This document shows positions 46,157 through 59,220 of a stretch of DNA of 64,000 nucleotides, in pieces (positions within the stretch are counted from its first letter, which is position 1; each line of letters starts with the position of its first letter). The translations under genes were made by a program, and so were the position numbers. The stretch comes from Acanthopleura granulata (Eukaryota > Mollusca > Polyplacophora > Chitonida > Chitonidae), in NCBI GenBank assembly GCA_016165875.1, contig JABBOT010000080.1, forward strand, positions 44,753,272-44,817,271. The letters run 5' to 3'. Below the pieces are notes generated by a model, which saw only the letters and a list, made by a program, of their open reading frames with translations, made no database searches and was not told where the DNA came from.

Positions 46157-48763
46157 GAGCTCCAATGCCAATTCGGCTTATGGTACTTATCGTTTTGTTG
46201 CTGAGCATGTATGACGTTGCAGGGGGATTCCCCTTTGTAATCCAAAACGAGGCTTGTAGGGCGTTGAGCTCTCTGTGTCACAGGATTACTGCGTTGTAAG
46301 TACAATTGTCCTTATTTTGTCAGATTTTATGGGACCAAAATGATTTTAGAGAAGTCGTAAGGTAAAAACATCTCTAACCTGACATTTTAAAAGCCGATCG
46401 GTGGCGGTTATTATCTTAAATGTGAAAAGAAAGGACGATAATGTAGCATTACCGGGTACCCCCGTCATTGGCTGAGACTTCGTGACGTTATTATTGCTGA
46501 ACCGTGAGAATATTGCCAATATGCATTTTACTACCTCACGGTAGGATGTTTCCGAGAGTCAGTAACCCAGTATTTGTTTTACCCCATGCCTTTTTGAATT
46601 GATAGTTGTGAAATTCATGAACAGGATTATATGATGTTCACCTTTCAATTCCTGTGCAATGTTTGTGGAGCTGATCAGGTCAACATACTAGCTGAGGACA
46701 GTGACGTTTAAGGTGGAAGCAGCCCTTGTCTAATCTACTCTTGTCAGGTTTAGTCTGGTCTAATCCTAGACGCATTTTTCATTATTTTGATCAGTGGTCG
46801 TTAGTATTTGCAGATTCTAGTGCTACACCTCACCATCTTTCATAATTGCGGGGTTGGGAATTTAGGATATGTTGATATTTAAGGGTATATGGTTCATGTT
46901 ATATTTATAACTTGTAGAGAAGGTTTCAGAATTGTTAACAGAGATGATGGGTTTGTGTAATATAGGCCCTATTATACTAGACATATTCCTGTTATATTAG
47001 ACTTATGACACTACACTCCTTGTTTCTCATCATAATATTTTGATGTGGGCAGTGGAATTAATGATTATTTCCAGTATTATTTAGCTATATGGAAGTGGAT
47101 AAAATGACAAGTGGGCTGTGGCAGTAAACAGACAGTCCAGTGTTAATCATTGTACGTTTAGGTTGTACAACAGGACTTTTGGAATTATAGGGTATTTATT
47201 GATAGGCTTGATATCTCAGCTGGCGTCAGTTTGAGTATTGATCATTATTCATGTATCCAAGAACAGTTTTGACCTCTCAATAACAAAGAAGAACAGATGA
47301 TTAGTATGGATTGATCTTCATTCATCCTTGTAGGAGCAGGCAGCCTATATATAGATTTACTCTCCAAACAGGTGTCATAATAGGTACAGTGATAGATCTC
47401 TGTTGTGCAAGGATGGTGTACGTGTAAGATATCAGCAGTTCAAATACATTCATTTGTTGTAATGTTTATAGATATTATTTATACTTATTCTTGTGTGCCG
47501 TATAATACTGTTTTATAAATGGCATTACAGACAGCAAGATGTAGAAGCATATGATCATGTCCTTCCATATTTTTCCAAAGTATTTAGGATGTTTTGCCAA
47601 ATTATTAGTATGTGAGATCTGGTTATGGCGGGCCAACATAAATGCAGATAACCAATTGATTTCAAACTGACAGATGTTGACAAGCAGTTATAATGTATAT
47701 TGTGCTGTGTTTAATCTCTAAAATTCAATATGGTAACTACATGTAAGGTAAATGCAGTGGGTCTTTCTGTTTATATCAATTTTGACCTGTTGAATCCGTA
47801 TTCAGTTAGACAGCATCAGCTAAGGGTTTTTATGTGACAGCATGTGTAGAATTTTATTTAGCCTTACTGGTCTACACAGCACCTTCTGTTTGGTTGAACA
47901 TGTGACTCAGCAGTGACTGATCGCTGATAAACTACATATTGTTTTCTGTTTGGCCTGTCAATAGACAACATGTGGGAACTCACCAGTCCTCTGCAAAGGG
48001 AAGCAAATCTTGTAACTGAAGTACATGTAATAATAGTGCCCTGTACTGTACATGTACCTATGTTACAAGATTTACCTCCCTTTATAGAGGGATAGTGAAA
48101 TACATGTAACCAGGCTGGTGGTGGTACATACTTTTGTTTTTTGTTGTATTTTTTGTCCTCCAAACCATTACCTGTTCATCACTGTTAGTTAATCAAACAT
48201 ACATAATATCCACGTGTACATTACATGTTCAAAGCATCATTTTGCATGTAAACAAGCAGATGGCTTATTTATTTCACATTTTTGTGCATATTATTGGATA
48301 GTTTGAACCAATAACTGAACTGCACTCTGTACAGTGTTTGACAAATTGGCCACTGGCATAGTGAAAATGATAGAACACTTTTTAATTTCTTTCTGTACAT
48401 GCCTTAAAATGTCAAGTTACTCCTTTTTCCTGATTCTAGATTATATTGATTTAAGGAAATGTTTTCAGGTTTGTTTGGGAAGCAGTTTCAGAAAGAGTTA
48501 TTTTCGTCACCAAATTTAACATTTTATGACTGGTATTTGTGTCTAAAGACGCACTTGTTAGTTGAACTTTCAGAGCAAATACTAATTTCTGAAACTGAAG
48601 GTTGAAAGGAGTAAAGTGTGCAAGTGTGCCTGTAATTTTAAATCACACATGTTCCTTTTAGGCCTCATTGTGACAAGCCCTTTTAAGGTGCTAGCCTGAC
48701 ATATTACATTCTATTTATTTGTTGGAATCATGGTAATATGAATGACATTGTCTTTTGTGATGG

Positions 48764-48837
48764 TATACACATTAAATGTGGGACACAATCCAACTCATGA
48801 TATACACATTAAATGTGGGACACAATCCAACTCATGA
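48764..48837 (+). repeat. exact 37-bp tandem duplication
   Basis: Two identical 37-bp units (48764-48800 and 48801-48837) beginning 'tatacacattaaatgtggga'. The lack of any difference suggests a recent event. Confidence 0.95.
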
Positions 48838-49898
48838 TACTTTTGTATGATATTTGGAGGCAGATTTGCTGATTAAAGTATGCATTTCACTTTTGGTCTG
48901 AAAACATTAAGTGAGGTGCTGGACCAATCCTCTCCAGTGTACTCATATTACTGACGATACTGTTGATTCACATGTGTGTGTGGATTCTCAATACCAGACA
49001 CATACACTTGTAATAACATTTCTAAATCTGTTACAGCCAAAAATACCAATCTGGAAGTTGTCTCTCAGGTATGCAGAAAACAAAATTAATATATTCCTGA
49101 TTCAAAGTTATATTATTGTTTGACATGGTTGGTGAGAGATGCAGTATATTTTTTCACAATATTGTGCATAATAATTCAGAATTGACCAGACTGCAAGAAG
49201 TTCTGTATTGGTGAAGTACATGTAGTATGAACTTTAGCAGCTCCTTTATATTTTTTTTCCACCCTATCTTGCCCAGTTGTCACCCCATGTCCACGTAACT
49301 ATGGGAAAAGTATTCCAGAGAAGACAAGTGGACTGGTGGAGGTTAAACATCTGTGGGTAGAAACTCCACATTACAGCTGTATGTGTAGACATGTATTATG
49401 TACAGTGCAGAATGATAGTGATATCAGTTGGCTTGAATCAGGTGCATGTGAGGAAACATAATATGAGTGATATGAAAATGTGGTGTAAATCAAACGCGAC
49501 ATTGCTAACCTACTTGTCTGGCTAAATAAAGGCTGAAGTATGGGCTATGTATAGGAGCATGTACTGGTAGTTCACATGTACAGCAGATGAGTCGAATAAG
49601 AACTACTTGCCCAGAACCACTCCCTAAAGCCATTCCTGTGAGGCTATAGCCCTTCCTTGAGCAGGAATGAGAGCTCTGAGAAGTAACGAGAGCTGCCTCA
49701 GTTCTGCGTCATTCAAAATTGTTATTACCACAACAGAAAACTCCTGGTGAACATTTTTATGATTTAGTCTTGGTAGACAGTAAGACCCTGTCATTGATAC
49801 ACACATTTGGGTATGATGGCCACTGGTAGGTTTTGATGTTAGAAGATAATTTGTTTTCTTTTTTTGTGCTGAACTCAAGCGTCATGTTGTCATGTTGG

Positions 49899-50238
49899 AA
49901 ATTTCAAGCACAAATGTGCTCGTGTAGTTTTGTGTGAAAGAAACAAAACTACATGTCACTGTGGAAATCTGAATCAAAAATGTTTAACTATGGGTGTGTG
50001 AAAGAGAAGTCACTGTGGGGATATAAATCACAAATGTTTACCTGTAGGTGTATGAAAGAGACTTAACTGGATATCTCAAGTACAAGTGTGTACCTTTGGG
50101 TATGTGAAAAAGATGTCACTGAAAATCTCCAACACATATGTGTACGTTTGGGTGTGTGAAAGAGACATCACTGGAAATCTCAAAAACAAATGTGTACCTG
50201 TGGGTGTGTGGAAGATGTCACTGGAAATCTCAAGCAGT
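49899..50238 (+). repeat. ~52-bp minisatellite, about six to seven copies
   Basis: Units of 'tgtgtgaaagagacatcact', 'ggaaatctcaaacacaaatg' and 'tgtacctgtggg', more diverged at the left end. Confidence 0.85.
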
Positions 50239-51699
50239 GTGTATCTGTATTAATGAACAGGCAGGCTAGTTTAAATGCCTGATGTATTAGGTGTTTTGTA
50301 GAATTTTTCAATGTACATGTAGCTATCTAAAACACATATCAGTTGTTCATGTGCCCTCAGAATTATATGTTCTTTTAAGATCTTTACATTTCTTATGTCA
50401 TTGTGCTTTAACTTGATTTTATTGGCATCAAAGCTGTTCTCTGTTTTCCATTTAAAAAGAAGTTCATAAATTCCAAAGCATTTGGTAATTCCCCCTGGAT
50501 CAACTTTGACTATTTGTCTGTCTGTCTATCCATCTGTCTCCAAAATTCATACATTGTTATAAAGTTTGGTGGACTTCTCCAAAAAGAAAACTGGATGATA
50601 ATGTTTGGTCTACTTTTTGTGTGATTAGAATTCATAGTTGGCTACATAGCATTTTATCCTCACTTCATGAAACTTGAAACATGGACTCAGTCTTGGGCAT
50701 CACAGGATGTACATGTAATAGATTGTGGCCATAACAAAAAGGCGACTCTCTCCCTTTCCTTAGATCTTTTCCTCTTGATCTTTGAATTTCTTAGGATTGT
50801 TATCATTATGTCATCAACACTACATGTGGAACCAAATGACACTAGGTTAGTTGTTAGGAGCAAAGGCCTGTTCTCAACATGGTATATGCACATGCATGTA
50901 GTAATATACATCTACTCCTTGTGCCACTATTAAGGATCTATATCCTGGTCTAATAAAACATACACATGTATACGTGTTTCCTTTTTATACAGTTCTTTGT
51001 AACTAGGAAGTACCTGGTAGTGCAGTGCACATACTGTATGTACATGTACAGACAAATGCATAAGTGTATGGTCTCTGTTATCAGCCAAGTTTTACTAGTT
51101 CATATTTGAGATTGGACTTTAATTTATCATATATTCATGACTCCTATCCACCGAAGATATTCTATTGTACTATTATATTGCCACTTTTTCTGTCCCAAAC
51201 ATAGTTTTTCCCCATTGTTTAGAAAGTAAATTCACATGTGTACCGATTTGTCTGATTGTATGTCTTACATCTATATTGTTTAAACACCCCTGGTTTTGGA
51301 TCACAAGGTTGATAACGTATGGACCCAGGAAGCAAAACTGTACCTGTACAATGTTGGTAATAACTGATAACATATATCATCATGTATTGTTCCTTAGTGT
51401 ACTGAATGTTGTCAGAGCTTTAGCTGGATTTCTTCAGATAAGTCCAAGTTTCACTGGATCTGATTCGACAGAACATATCTACGGTGCAAAAACTGCAATT
51501 TCAATCATGTACCTTTACAGTACAATTTCAAGCAGATTTATATTGCGATATTGCAATCACTCTACAATAGGTGAGGCTGTGTTTTCAAACGGTGGCAATA
51601 TATTACAATCTTTTTTCCATAGTTACCCATTCTAAGATGCAATGTGGATCACAGTGCAGGGCATTTAATAAGTTCGACGCTTAACCCAAGCAGAGAAAG

Positions 51700-52560
51700 A
51701 GAGAGAGAGAGAGAGACGTGAAATGTGGATCAGGGTGCTAAGAACACGAGGACATACAGTTTAAATGAGAGTGCATGGACAAGAGGATATGTAATGTGGA
51801 TAGCTCAGGGTGCAGGGATGTGAGGATGTGTAATATGGATGAGGGTGAGGATGTGTAGTGTGGAATAGGGTGCAATGTCAAGAGGATGGGTACATGTAAT
51901 GTGGATGAGGGTGCAGGGACAACAGGACGTCAGATGTGGATCAGGGTGCACTGTCAACAGGACGTGTAGTTTGGATGAGAGTGCAACGACAAAAGGATGA
52001 GGAGATAATATGTAATGTGGTTGAGGGTGCAGGGACAAGGATGTACACGTATAATGTGGAATAGGATGCGGGGACAAGAGGATGTGTAATATGAAACAGG
52101 GTGCAGGGACAAGGATGTACACGTATAATGTGGAATAGGGTGCGGGGACAAGAGGATGTGTAATATGAAACAGGGTGCAGGGACAAGGATGTACACGTAT
52201 AATGTGGAATAGGGTGCGGGGACAAGAGGATGTGTAATATGAAACAGGGTGCAGGGACAAATGGATGTTTAATGTTAAACAGTATAGGGACGAGAGGATG
52301 TGTAATGTGGATTAGGATGAAGGAACATGATGTTTAATGTTGAACAGTATAGGGACGAGAGGATGTGGAATGTGGATTAGGATGAAGGAACATGATGTTT
52401 AATGTTGAACAGCACAGGGACAAGAGGATGTGGAATGTGGGTGAGGGTGCAGGGACAATGAGGACATACAATGTGGATCATGGTGCGGGAACAACAGGGC
52501 GTGTAATCTGGATCATGGTGCAGAGACAAGAGCACTTCTGAGGTGGATCATGGTATGGGA
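51700..52560 (+). repeat. minisatellite with a 74-bp higher-order period
   Basis: Units near 35-37 bp ('ggtgcagggacaagaggatg' plus 'tgtaatgtggatga'). In 52029-52250 two unit types alternate to give three nearly identical 74-bp copies (starts 52029, 52103, 52177). The reverse strand has Pro/His/Thr-rich open frames caused by the repeat. Confidence 0.9.
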
Positions 52561-53004
52561 AGAAGATAGTGTGTATGGTGGATCAAGGACAAAACACTGA
52601 CAAAGAAATGCAAGGCAGTTTACGGTGTAAAGAGGAGTGTTGGCTGATCAAAGTATAGGGAAAGATTTCCAATATGTTGTGGAGATTCTTTGACAGCATG
52701 TCAGGCTTGTCAAGTCAGGGTCAAGGTTTTAGGCCCAGACGAGAAGTCGTGATCTTGCAAAGGGTGTTTGGGATAGTGTGGTTTGTCCGTGTAATGTTCT
52801 ATGGGCAGTACATGACGAACATCTCCGTACAACATATTTCAGATGTCCTTCACACTCATCGTCGTCTGGAGATCCGGAAAAAATCCTGGTTCGTTTCGTA
52901 CCAATTATCTCGGGTTAGAGCAAGGTGGGGTGTCATGTCTGGTCTTCTCTGCATGATGCTCCTGTGGTGGCAGCACCGACTCGCCCTGCTACAAGAAGAC
53001 ACAG

Positions 53005-53080
53005 CATGTATACCCTCTAAGGCTCCTCGTCCTCATATAACTGAAAAATTGTTGAGTACGATATAAAAACATAAGCCAAC
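53005..53080 (+). mobile_element. degraded SINE tail
   Basis: 'ctctaaggctcctcgtcctc', 'atataactgaaaaattgttg' and 'agtacgatataaaaaca' follow the order of the SINE tail with heavy divergence. Confidence 0.45.
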
Positions 53081-55723
53081 ATAAATACGTACTTACATCA
53101 TCGCCTAAGCTACATTCTCCAGCAGGGCTTAAACATGAATGATAGTGAGCAAATATGTATGCCAGATGAGCTGTTGTCGTTGCATAACAACATTGCAGGA
53201 TTTGAATAGCACTGTTACATGTATTTCTTACGAAAGCTTGTGGGTTGTTATCGCTGCCGCCATATGCTCGTTCAGGACACATGCCCATGTCATGCGAGCA
53301 CCACTGTGTATTCGGCTTGCTTAGGAATCACTTCATGACGTGAAACATGTAGGTAAGCTCGACTGTGTTCTGATTTGCAGCAGGAAGTCTTGTACCCAAT
53401 TGGTCATGACTTGTTTTAGTGGCCAGTACCAGATTTAATGTTAATTTGTCGTCTTCGTGTACAGAAACGACTCGAGGATGGACAGTGCGTTACATATACA
53501 GTACTCATGAGTATTGAAGACATGTTCCAGGAATCATTTTGTTAGGCACATCTCTGGACGCCTACATGAACAGTATTGCTGTTTAGAAGACCGCCACAAA
53601 CCCAAAGCCACCACCCCAACCTCCCACCTTTGGCTAAACATTATTTGTTTTTACTTTTACTTCATATTATTCATCTCCGATATATCGGGATGATCAGGAG
53701 AGCTTTGTTTGACTTCTGTTCATGTGTATACAGATATATAATTGCCCAAATTAAGGAAAGAATATTGACGCATTGTCTGAAGAATATAGGCATAAACGTG
53801 ATTTATAACGGAGAAATTGTACAGTGACCATTTCAGAACTCTACGAGGTTTCCTGGCAGCTGTCTTTAGTTGGATCCCGCCGTTGACACCCAAAGCAAAT
53901 GGGTCCACATTCATGAAAATGACGTACCTCACGTACACGTCTCTTTGAGAAAAACGCTCTGTGGAAACGCGCCACGTTTCCACGTTTTTAATTATCGTAC
54001 ATCAAATTGTACGATAAAATTTATGACAAAAAATATTTTACGGCCTTTGGTGAAAGTTACCTCAAATGCTTCATGCGTAACGGATATATGTGACTGTCTT
54101 TATTATGTATTTTGAACAAGAAGTTTCTGATGGCATGAGATGTTGTAGACTCCTGCGTAGTTTGTGTTTTCCAACAGTTTTGTATACATTTTTGGCTCGC
54201 CACGATATGGCTGAAACATTGCCGATGTGGCGTTAAGCCATAATCATTCATTCTAATTTTTGGCATATCCAGTCTGGTCTTTCAGTCAATATACATGTAA
54301 TTGTAAGATAAATATTCGGTTTTCTTCTTACGTGGTTAGTCAGTGTAACGTGTAATGAACAATATGTCGATATCTTCACTTTTCCGAAAAAAGAAATCTG
54401 GGTAAGATCCTTTTACATAATTTTGTCCTTATTTGTGCTGGACGCTTAACAGGTTATACGGATCTCACAAACTTCGATGCACATCGAGAAGCCAAATACA
54501 TAGTTGGAACTTGACCATGTATCAACCTCCATAAAGGGCTCAGACTGTAAATCCCCAATCCCCCCGCCCTGTGACCCAAGGGAAAACAGTTCTTTTCTTG
54601 GTATTGTGTAAGACTTAATCCGCTCACACCATGTAAATGGAAATCGAGTTATGGTTCGGTTTTGATTACGACATATACGTGAAGGCCACGTTAAAGCATG
54701 GAAAAGCGGATGGTTATAAATATGTGCTTTTTTGTGGAGGGAGTGAGGCCAGAAGTCCGACATTAAATGAAATCCCAGCAAGCTCCAGCTTCTTGAACTC
54801 AGTGTGAGCGGAATTTTACCGGGGTTTGTTAAGAACGGAGCACAACTACATGATTTTGTGGGTAGAAAATGAAACCCCTCTCAAACTGCAGGTGTCCCCT
54901 GGACCTACGATTGACATTTGAGACGATTTTATTGCATGGAACAAAAATTGTCACGAATCGTAATGTTTTATATGACGCGATAATATCTCGGCAGCTCGCA
55001 AAGGTCTGTGCTCTACTCACGACATTCATAAGTCTTATTAATCTTTCTGAGGACTTTGAAGTTTTGATCAGATGGCGAAAATTACTTGCGACAAAATTGC
55101 CTGTCATTGTGCGCCGGATGTGATCCGCTTTCACCGCATGCAAATTTGCATATATCTCCTCATGATATTACCTTGTGCATTCTTAATTTTATTGTCGTTC
55201 GTATGCAATATTTACAAAGTTTAACCACTTTGAAGTATACGTGGTGATGTTACCCCCAAAAATCATATAGATGCGACCTCGTCCATGGATACAACTCCGC
55301 TGAAATTAGAGATTTCCTTGGGACTTTTTTACTTTTTTATTATCCTGTGTATGCATACCCTTTACAGACCAGCCTAAATTGTACATATTTAAGGGATTCT
55401 GTGATTCTGAGAATGTCCGATTTTGTTCAGATAACTGCTTTATATGTTGTCCCATTTTGAAAAACTGTACAATTCCTTAGTTGTACGAAAAAACTGACAT
55501 CGACAGCCAAGACACAATTGTATATAAAAATTAGTTCTTTCACCTGCATGTGAAGCCTGTATCATAACCATTTGGAACATCTGCGCATTTTTCCGGTCTG
55601 AAATTAATACGCGTGCATGGGCCGGGCTGCATGCAGTGATTCCAGCGTAAACAACCGGATCATGCACTCGGGTAGCCGCACACGGGATTTGGACAAGCCA
55701 TTAATACCTTTGGCGCGTTTATA

Positions 55724-55761
55724 GCCATTTTGAAGGACGTTGTGTTCCAGGCATCATGGGA
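55724..55761 (+). promoter_or_regulatory. candidate core promoter motifs (YY1-like and ZNF143-like)
   Basis: 'gccattttg' at 55724-55732 resembles a YY1 site. 'ggcatcatggga' at 55750-55761 is the reverse of 'tcccatgatgcc', close to the ZNF143/Staf consensus. The 18-base gap between them and the GC-richer surroundings (55600-55830) fit a promoter. The SPATA2-like start codon 3.5 kb downstream lies behind a splice acceptor, so a noncoding first exon here is plausible. I did not find a clear donor. Confidence 0.3.
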
Positions 55762-56342
55762 TACGGATCTGCTTTTAGTCACATGATCTGTGGCGGCATC
55801 GTCAGCAAGGATAACATGATGAAACTGATATTAAAGTCACCGTGGCATGCGGAAAGGGTGTCATGGAACTGTTTTCTGTTTTCACTTGAACAGTTTCAAA
55901 GTCAAATCAAATAGAATAACGTCTCAAACGTAATTTACCAACCCTAAGAGGTACAGCCACAGCCACGAAAAGTTTGATTTATAGCTTTCCTATTTTTCAT
56001 AATGCGCGGTGTGATTCGGTTCATCGGAAGAGGATCGCATATATACCATATAATCAGTGCGGCCTATCCCATCCAAACAGGGTTCAGATTGAAAATATGC
56101 GCATATGTTCCTGAGTTAACCGGCTATACGTGACATGCCTAGAATTTTATCCTGTTCATATTTAATTGCATTTTCACCAAACAGAAACATGTTTCATATT
56201 CGTTTTATATACTCTCATTTGCTTATATTGCTTCCCACATTATGCCTCGATCATGGGTAGCAATAAGCATTCTATGACTTTGTGCTCTCTAACGTGCACT
56301 GAAGATCACTTGTCTTTCATGCATGTCTGTGCGCCACACGTG

Positions 56343-56475
56343 GGAAAGTTCGTCATTTTCTTGCCAAAGGCCAGTAGTTTACCAATGGCACTCCAGTTTC
56401 CTCCATCCGTACAGCTGACTGTCGTCGTATGAGTGAAAACATCTTGAGTCTGGCGTAAGTAATTAAATCAATAAT
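56343..56475 (+). mobile_element. degraded SINE-like fragment
   Basis: 'gccaaaggccagtagttta', 'cagtttcctccatccgtaca', 'gtcgtcgtatgagtgaaaac', 'atcttgagtctggcgtaa' and then AT-rich bases follow the SINE body and tail order. Confidence 0.55.
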
Positions 56476-58555
56476 AAAATTCAAATATCGGATAAATGAA
56501 CAAAATTACTCAGATATGGTGGCATTCAAATTGTTAGGGCTGGGAAAACGAGGGTTGTTTCTCACGTTCGCATTCTAGTTTGTTTTAGGCTCGCATTATC
56601 TTTAAATGACAATTAAAACAAATTACAGATATATTTTGAGCCTTTTGTATAGAATTTGAAAGCCCGCGGAAATGCCGGGGAATTCCCCTGTGAAACCACG
56701 ATGACAAAATTATCGAGGGTCGAGAGGGGTTGTGTGATAAGGGTGGTGGGTTTGGGTGATCAGATACAATCCATTGCCTTGATGGACAGTTTTATGACGT
56801 GGTCGCACTACATGTAAATGTGCTGACTTATGGCGCCATGAGACCATGCTAACGCTGACATCAATTGTGTTGCCTGTAGCGAATTTCATGTGACCACCAG
56901 GTTCACCCCATCCTCAGTAACTTCCCGGCGACATGTAAACCATAGCTAGGTCAAACAGCTATGCATGAAGCTGTCGGCTTTTACACGACTGCGTCGTATT
57001 GGCCTAATTGGGTGTAGAGCACAGCCTTTTTCGTCTCTTCTCGGGTATGTACATGTATGCACTTTGCCAGTATGGCTGGTCAAGCAGGATTAAATGACTT
57101 TTGTTTTACCTGCAAGACTACAATATTCTGCGCTGTTGTGAGCTATTTTTATATCCTAATCATCGAGCTGGCACAGTGCCAGACCACAAACCAGCTACAG
57201 CAGGCTTCTATGCATACCTCAGACCTTACGTATGCCAACTGTACCTTGAGTTTGTTATATACATAGGTGCAGATTTGCTTGAGCAGTGTGCATTCAGAAC
57301 TGTGCGTAGTGCACCAAATCTGCCTTAAATAGTGGACATTTAGTGCCGAGATGCTGTATGGGTAGGCCCATATGCCACATTCCCATCCCCAGTTCAAATA
57401 TTGAATGGAAAAACTGGGGTAAGGCTGCATTGAATGTTACAGATCCTGAATACTATTGTGTTAAGTCATCAATATATACAAATTAGACGGATACGGAAGC
57501 ACAAGTTGAACGTCTTTTTTTTTTCATCTTCAGCTGTGCTTGGCGGTTTTAAAAACCCTGGTTTTGTGTAGGCCTACTTGGATTTCATGACCCTCTGAGT
57601 ATAAAACACCACTCAGAAACTAGGTTAAGCCGTGAAAAGGACTGTATGAACAAATAAACCGGACCAGAATTCTAGAGTTATCCATCGCCTATGTGTTATA
57701 TAAGTCTAGAGTTTGCTAACAAATGTAGAGGAAAAACCCGCCAAACTTCCACCATCTTCACTTGCACATTTTTCAGTTTCAAAATCCGTTATGCTGCCCT
57801 AGTGGATAAAAGCACAGTTGTCCCCATTTTGATCTCGGCGGTTTTACGAGACAGACGTTTCACGCGTGTAACTTGTGATTATATATCATCCCTAGAGCTC
57901 CACCCAATGCAACAATTAATTGAAGTTTTAACACACCAGTGTCGCGACACTCACCGTGATATCAGCCGGAAAAAAGTTATGCGCATGTCTCGACTTGTCA
58001 CGGAATTATACAGAGCAAATAGTGCTATTTTTATACTGTGATAGCGCTATTTCTCACAAAAGCTACAAATGGCCCAAATGCCATGAATTAGACATGAGTT
58101 TATAGAAGCCGTTTACTCTAAAGGAAACTGAAAGTGCAGTGATAGCAGTCACAATAATTATGGCCTTGCGTGAAGGATAATCTTGAATTAAGTTGCATGG
58201 TGGAAATTTAGATCTGATCAACTTCCTGCCATGTTGGCATTTTGTTTTCGCCTATCAGCGCTTATCTACAATGTCTACTTGGTGACATAGCAGTCACTTG
58301 TAGCAATAGCTCGTTCACAGTGTTGAAAGAATTGCATTTCCTGTTTCAGATTTTGTCAATATACCCAGCTGAGAAGTGATGCTACTTTGAATTCCAACCA
58401 GGTAAAGATTGAATACTTAGCATATTCTCTCTCCCCCCTCCAACCACCTCCAAGTTCTAGAATGTACCATTAGCTACATGGCCGAGGGCGATCAGCATTA
58501 TGGGTGGCCTGAGGGACACCGGTACAGAACAGGGCATATGACTGGACCTCGCCTG

Positions 58556-58597
58556 GAACCAGTCGCCTGGAACCAGTCACCTGGAACAGAGGGCTTG
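58556..58597 (+). repeat. short 14-bp tandem repeat, three copies
   Basis: 'cgcctggaaccagt' three times with one or two changes, ending 'cacctggaacag'. Confidence 0.8.
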
Positions 58598-58782
58598 TCG
58601 TAGAATACACGAACAACTGTCTAACATGTTACATGTATATGTAACTCAAATAATACTAAGCCCAGCTTGTTTGGCAATGGTGCAGGAAGAAAGCATTTAT
58701 AATGTTACTCTTCACAAAATGCTTTTATGTTGTCATCTTATGTCAAATGAACATCTTTAAGTATTGTTGTCTGCATTGTGAA

Positions 58783-58900
58783 TGTTTATTTATGTATTGA
58801 ATTGGTGCTTTACGCCATATTCAAGCATATTTCAAATATACGACGGTAGCCGGCGTTATGGTGGGAGGAAACCGCGGAAAACATTCGCAGGTTGTTGGCT
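58783..58900 (-). mobile_element. SINE tail, reverse strand
   Basis: On the + strand: 'attggtgctttacgccatat', 'tcaagcatatttcaaatata', 'cgacggtagccggcgttatg' and 'gtgggaggaaaccgcgg', then 'cgcaggttgttggc'. The head is missing. Confidence 0.75.
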
Positions 58901-59220
58901 TTGTTTTAGACTGGTGGAAGTTTTCACCTTTTCACAGCATTGAACACGCTGCACCGTTTGAACACGTACAACATGCTGACAGTTAAACATTTGTGGTTTA
59001 CCGGAGTCCTTGTTTACATGTAGGGAACGGTGCAAATGGTAAACTTTGCTACTGAATACCCCACAGTTCAAATACTAGTATAATTCTACATGAACTCGAG
59101 TCGTTAAATGGCATGGATTGCACTGTAAGAAATCATTATATTTCACCTGTTTGGTTATTGCCAATGTACACATGTTTATAACTATTATAATCAAACTCCT
59201 TGTGTTCCAGTGTGTTGTTT

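Larger units (their letters stand above)
37298..59220. other. 22-kb gene-poor spacer
   Basis: No exon I can support. The part near 37.3 kb is the 3' UTR of the alkylsulfatase gene, with ATTAAA-type signals but no clean AATAAA nearby. Then come a SINE, a 60-bp minisatellite with the 1.9-kb duplication and gap, microsatellites, a long hairpin, AT-rich sequence with many 'acatgtacatgta' words (47-51 kb), two minisatellites and SINE fragments. Some of the right half may be 5' UTR introns or promoter of the SPATA2-like gene, whose start codon follows a splice acceptor. Confidence 0.5.

Noticed and set aside
51165..51635. 156-codon open frame near 51.2 kb
   Set aside because: AT-rich sequence with scattered Cys and hydrophobic residues, no family motif and a non-standard frame context; chance is the simplest explanation.
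51805..52260. 151-codon reverse-strand His/Pro/Thr-rich open frame
   Set aside because: It follows the 37/74-bp minisatellite exactly and has no start context, domain or splice support.
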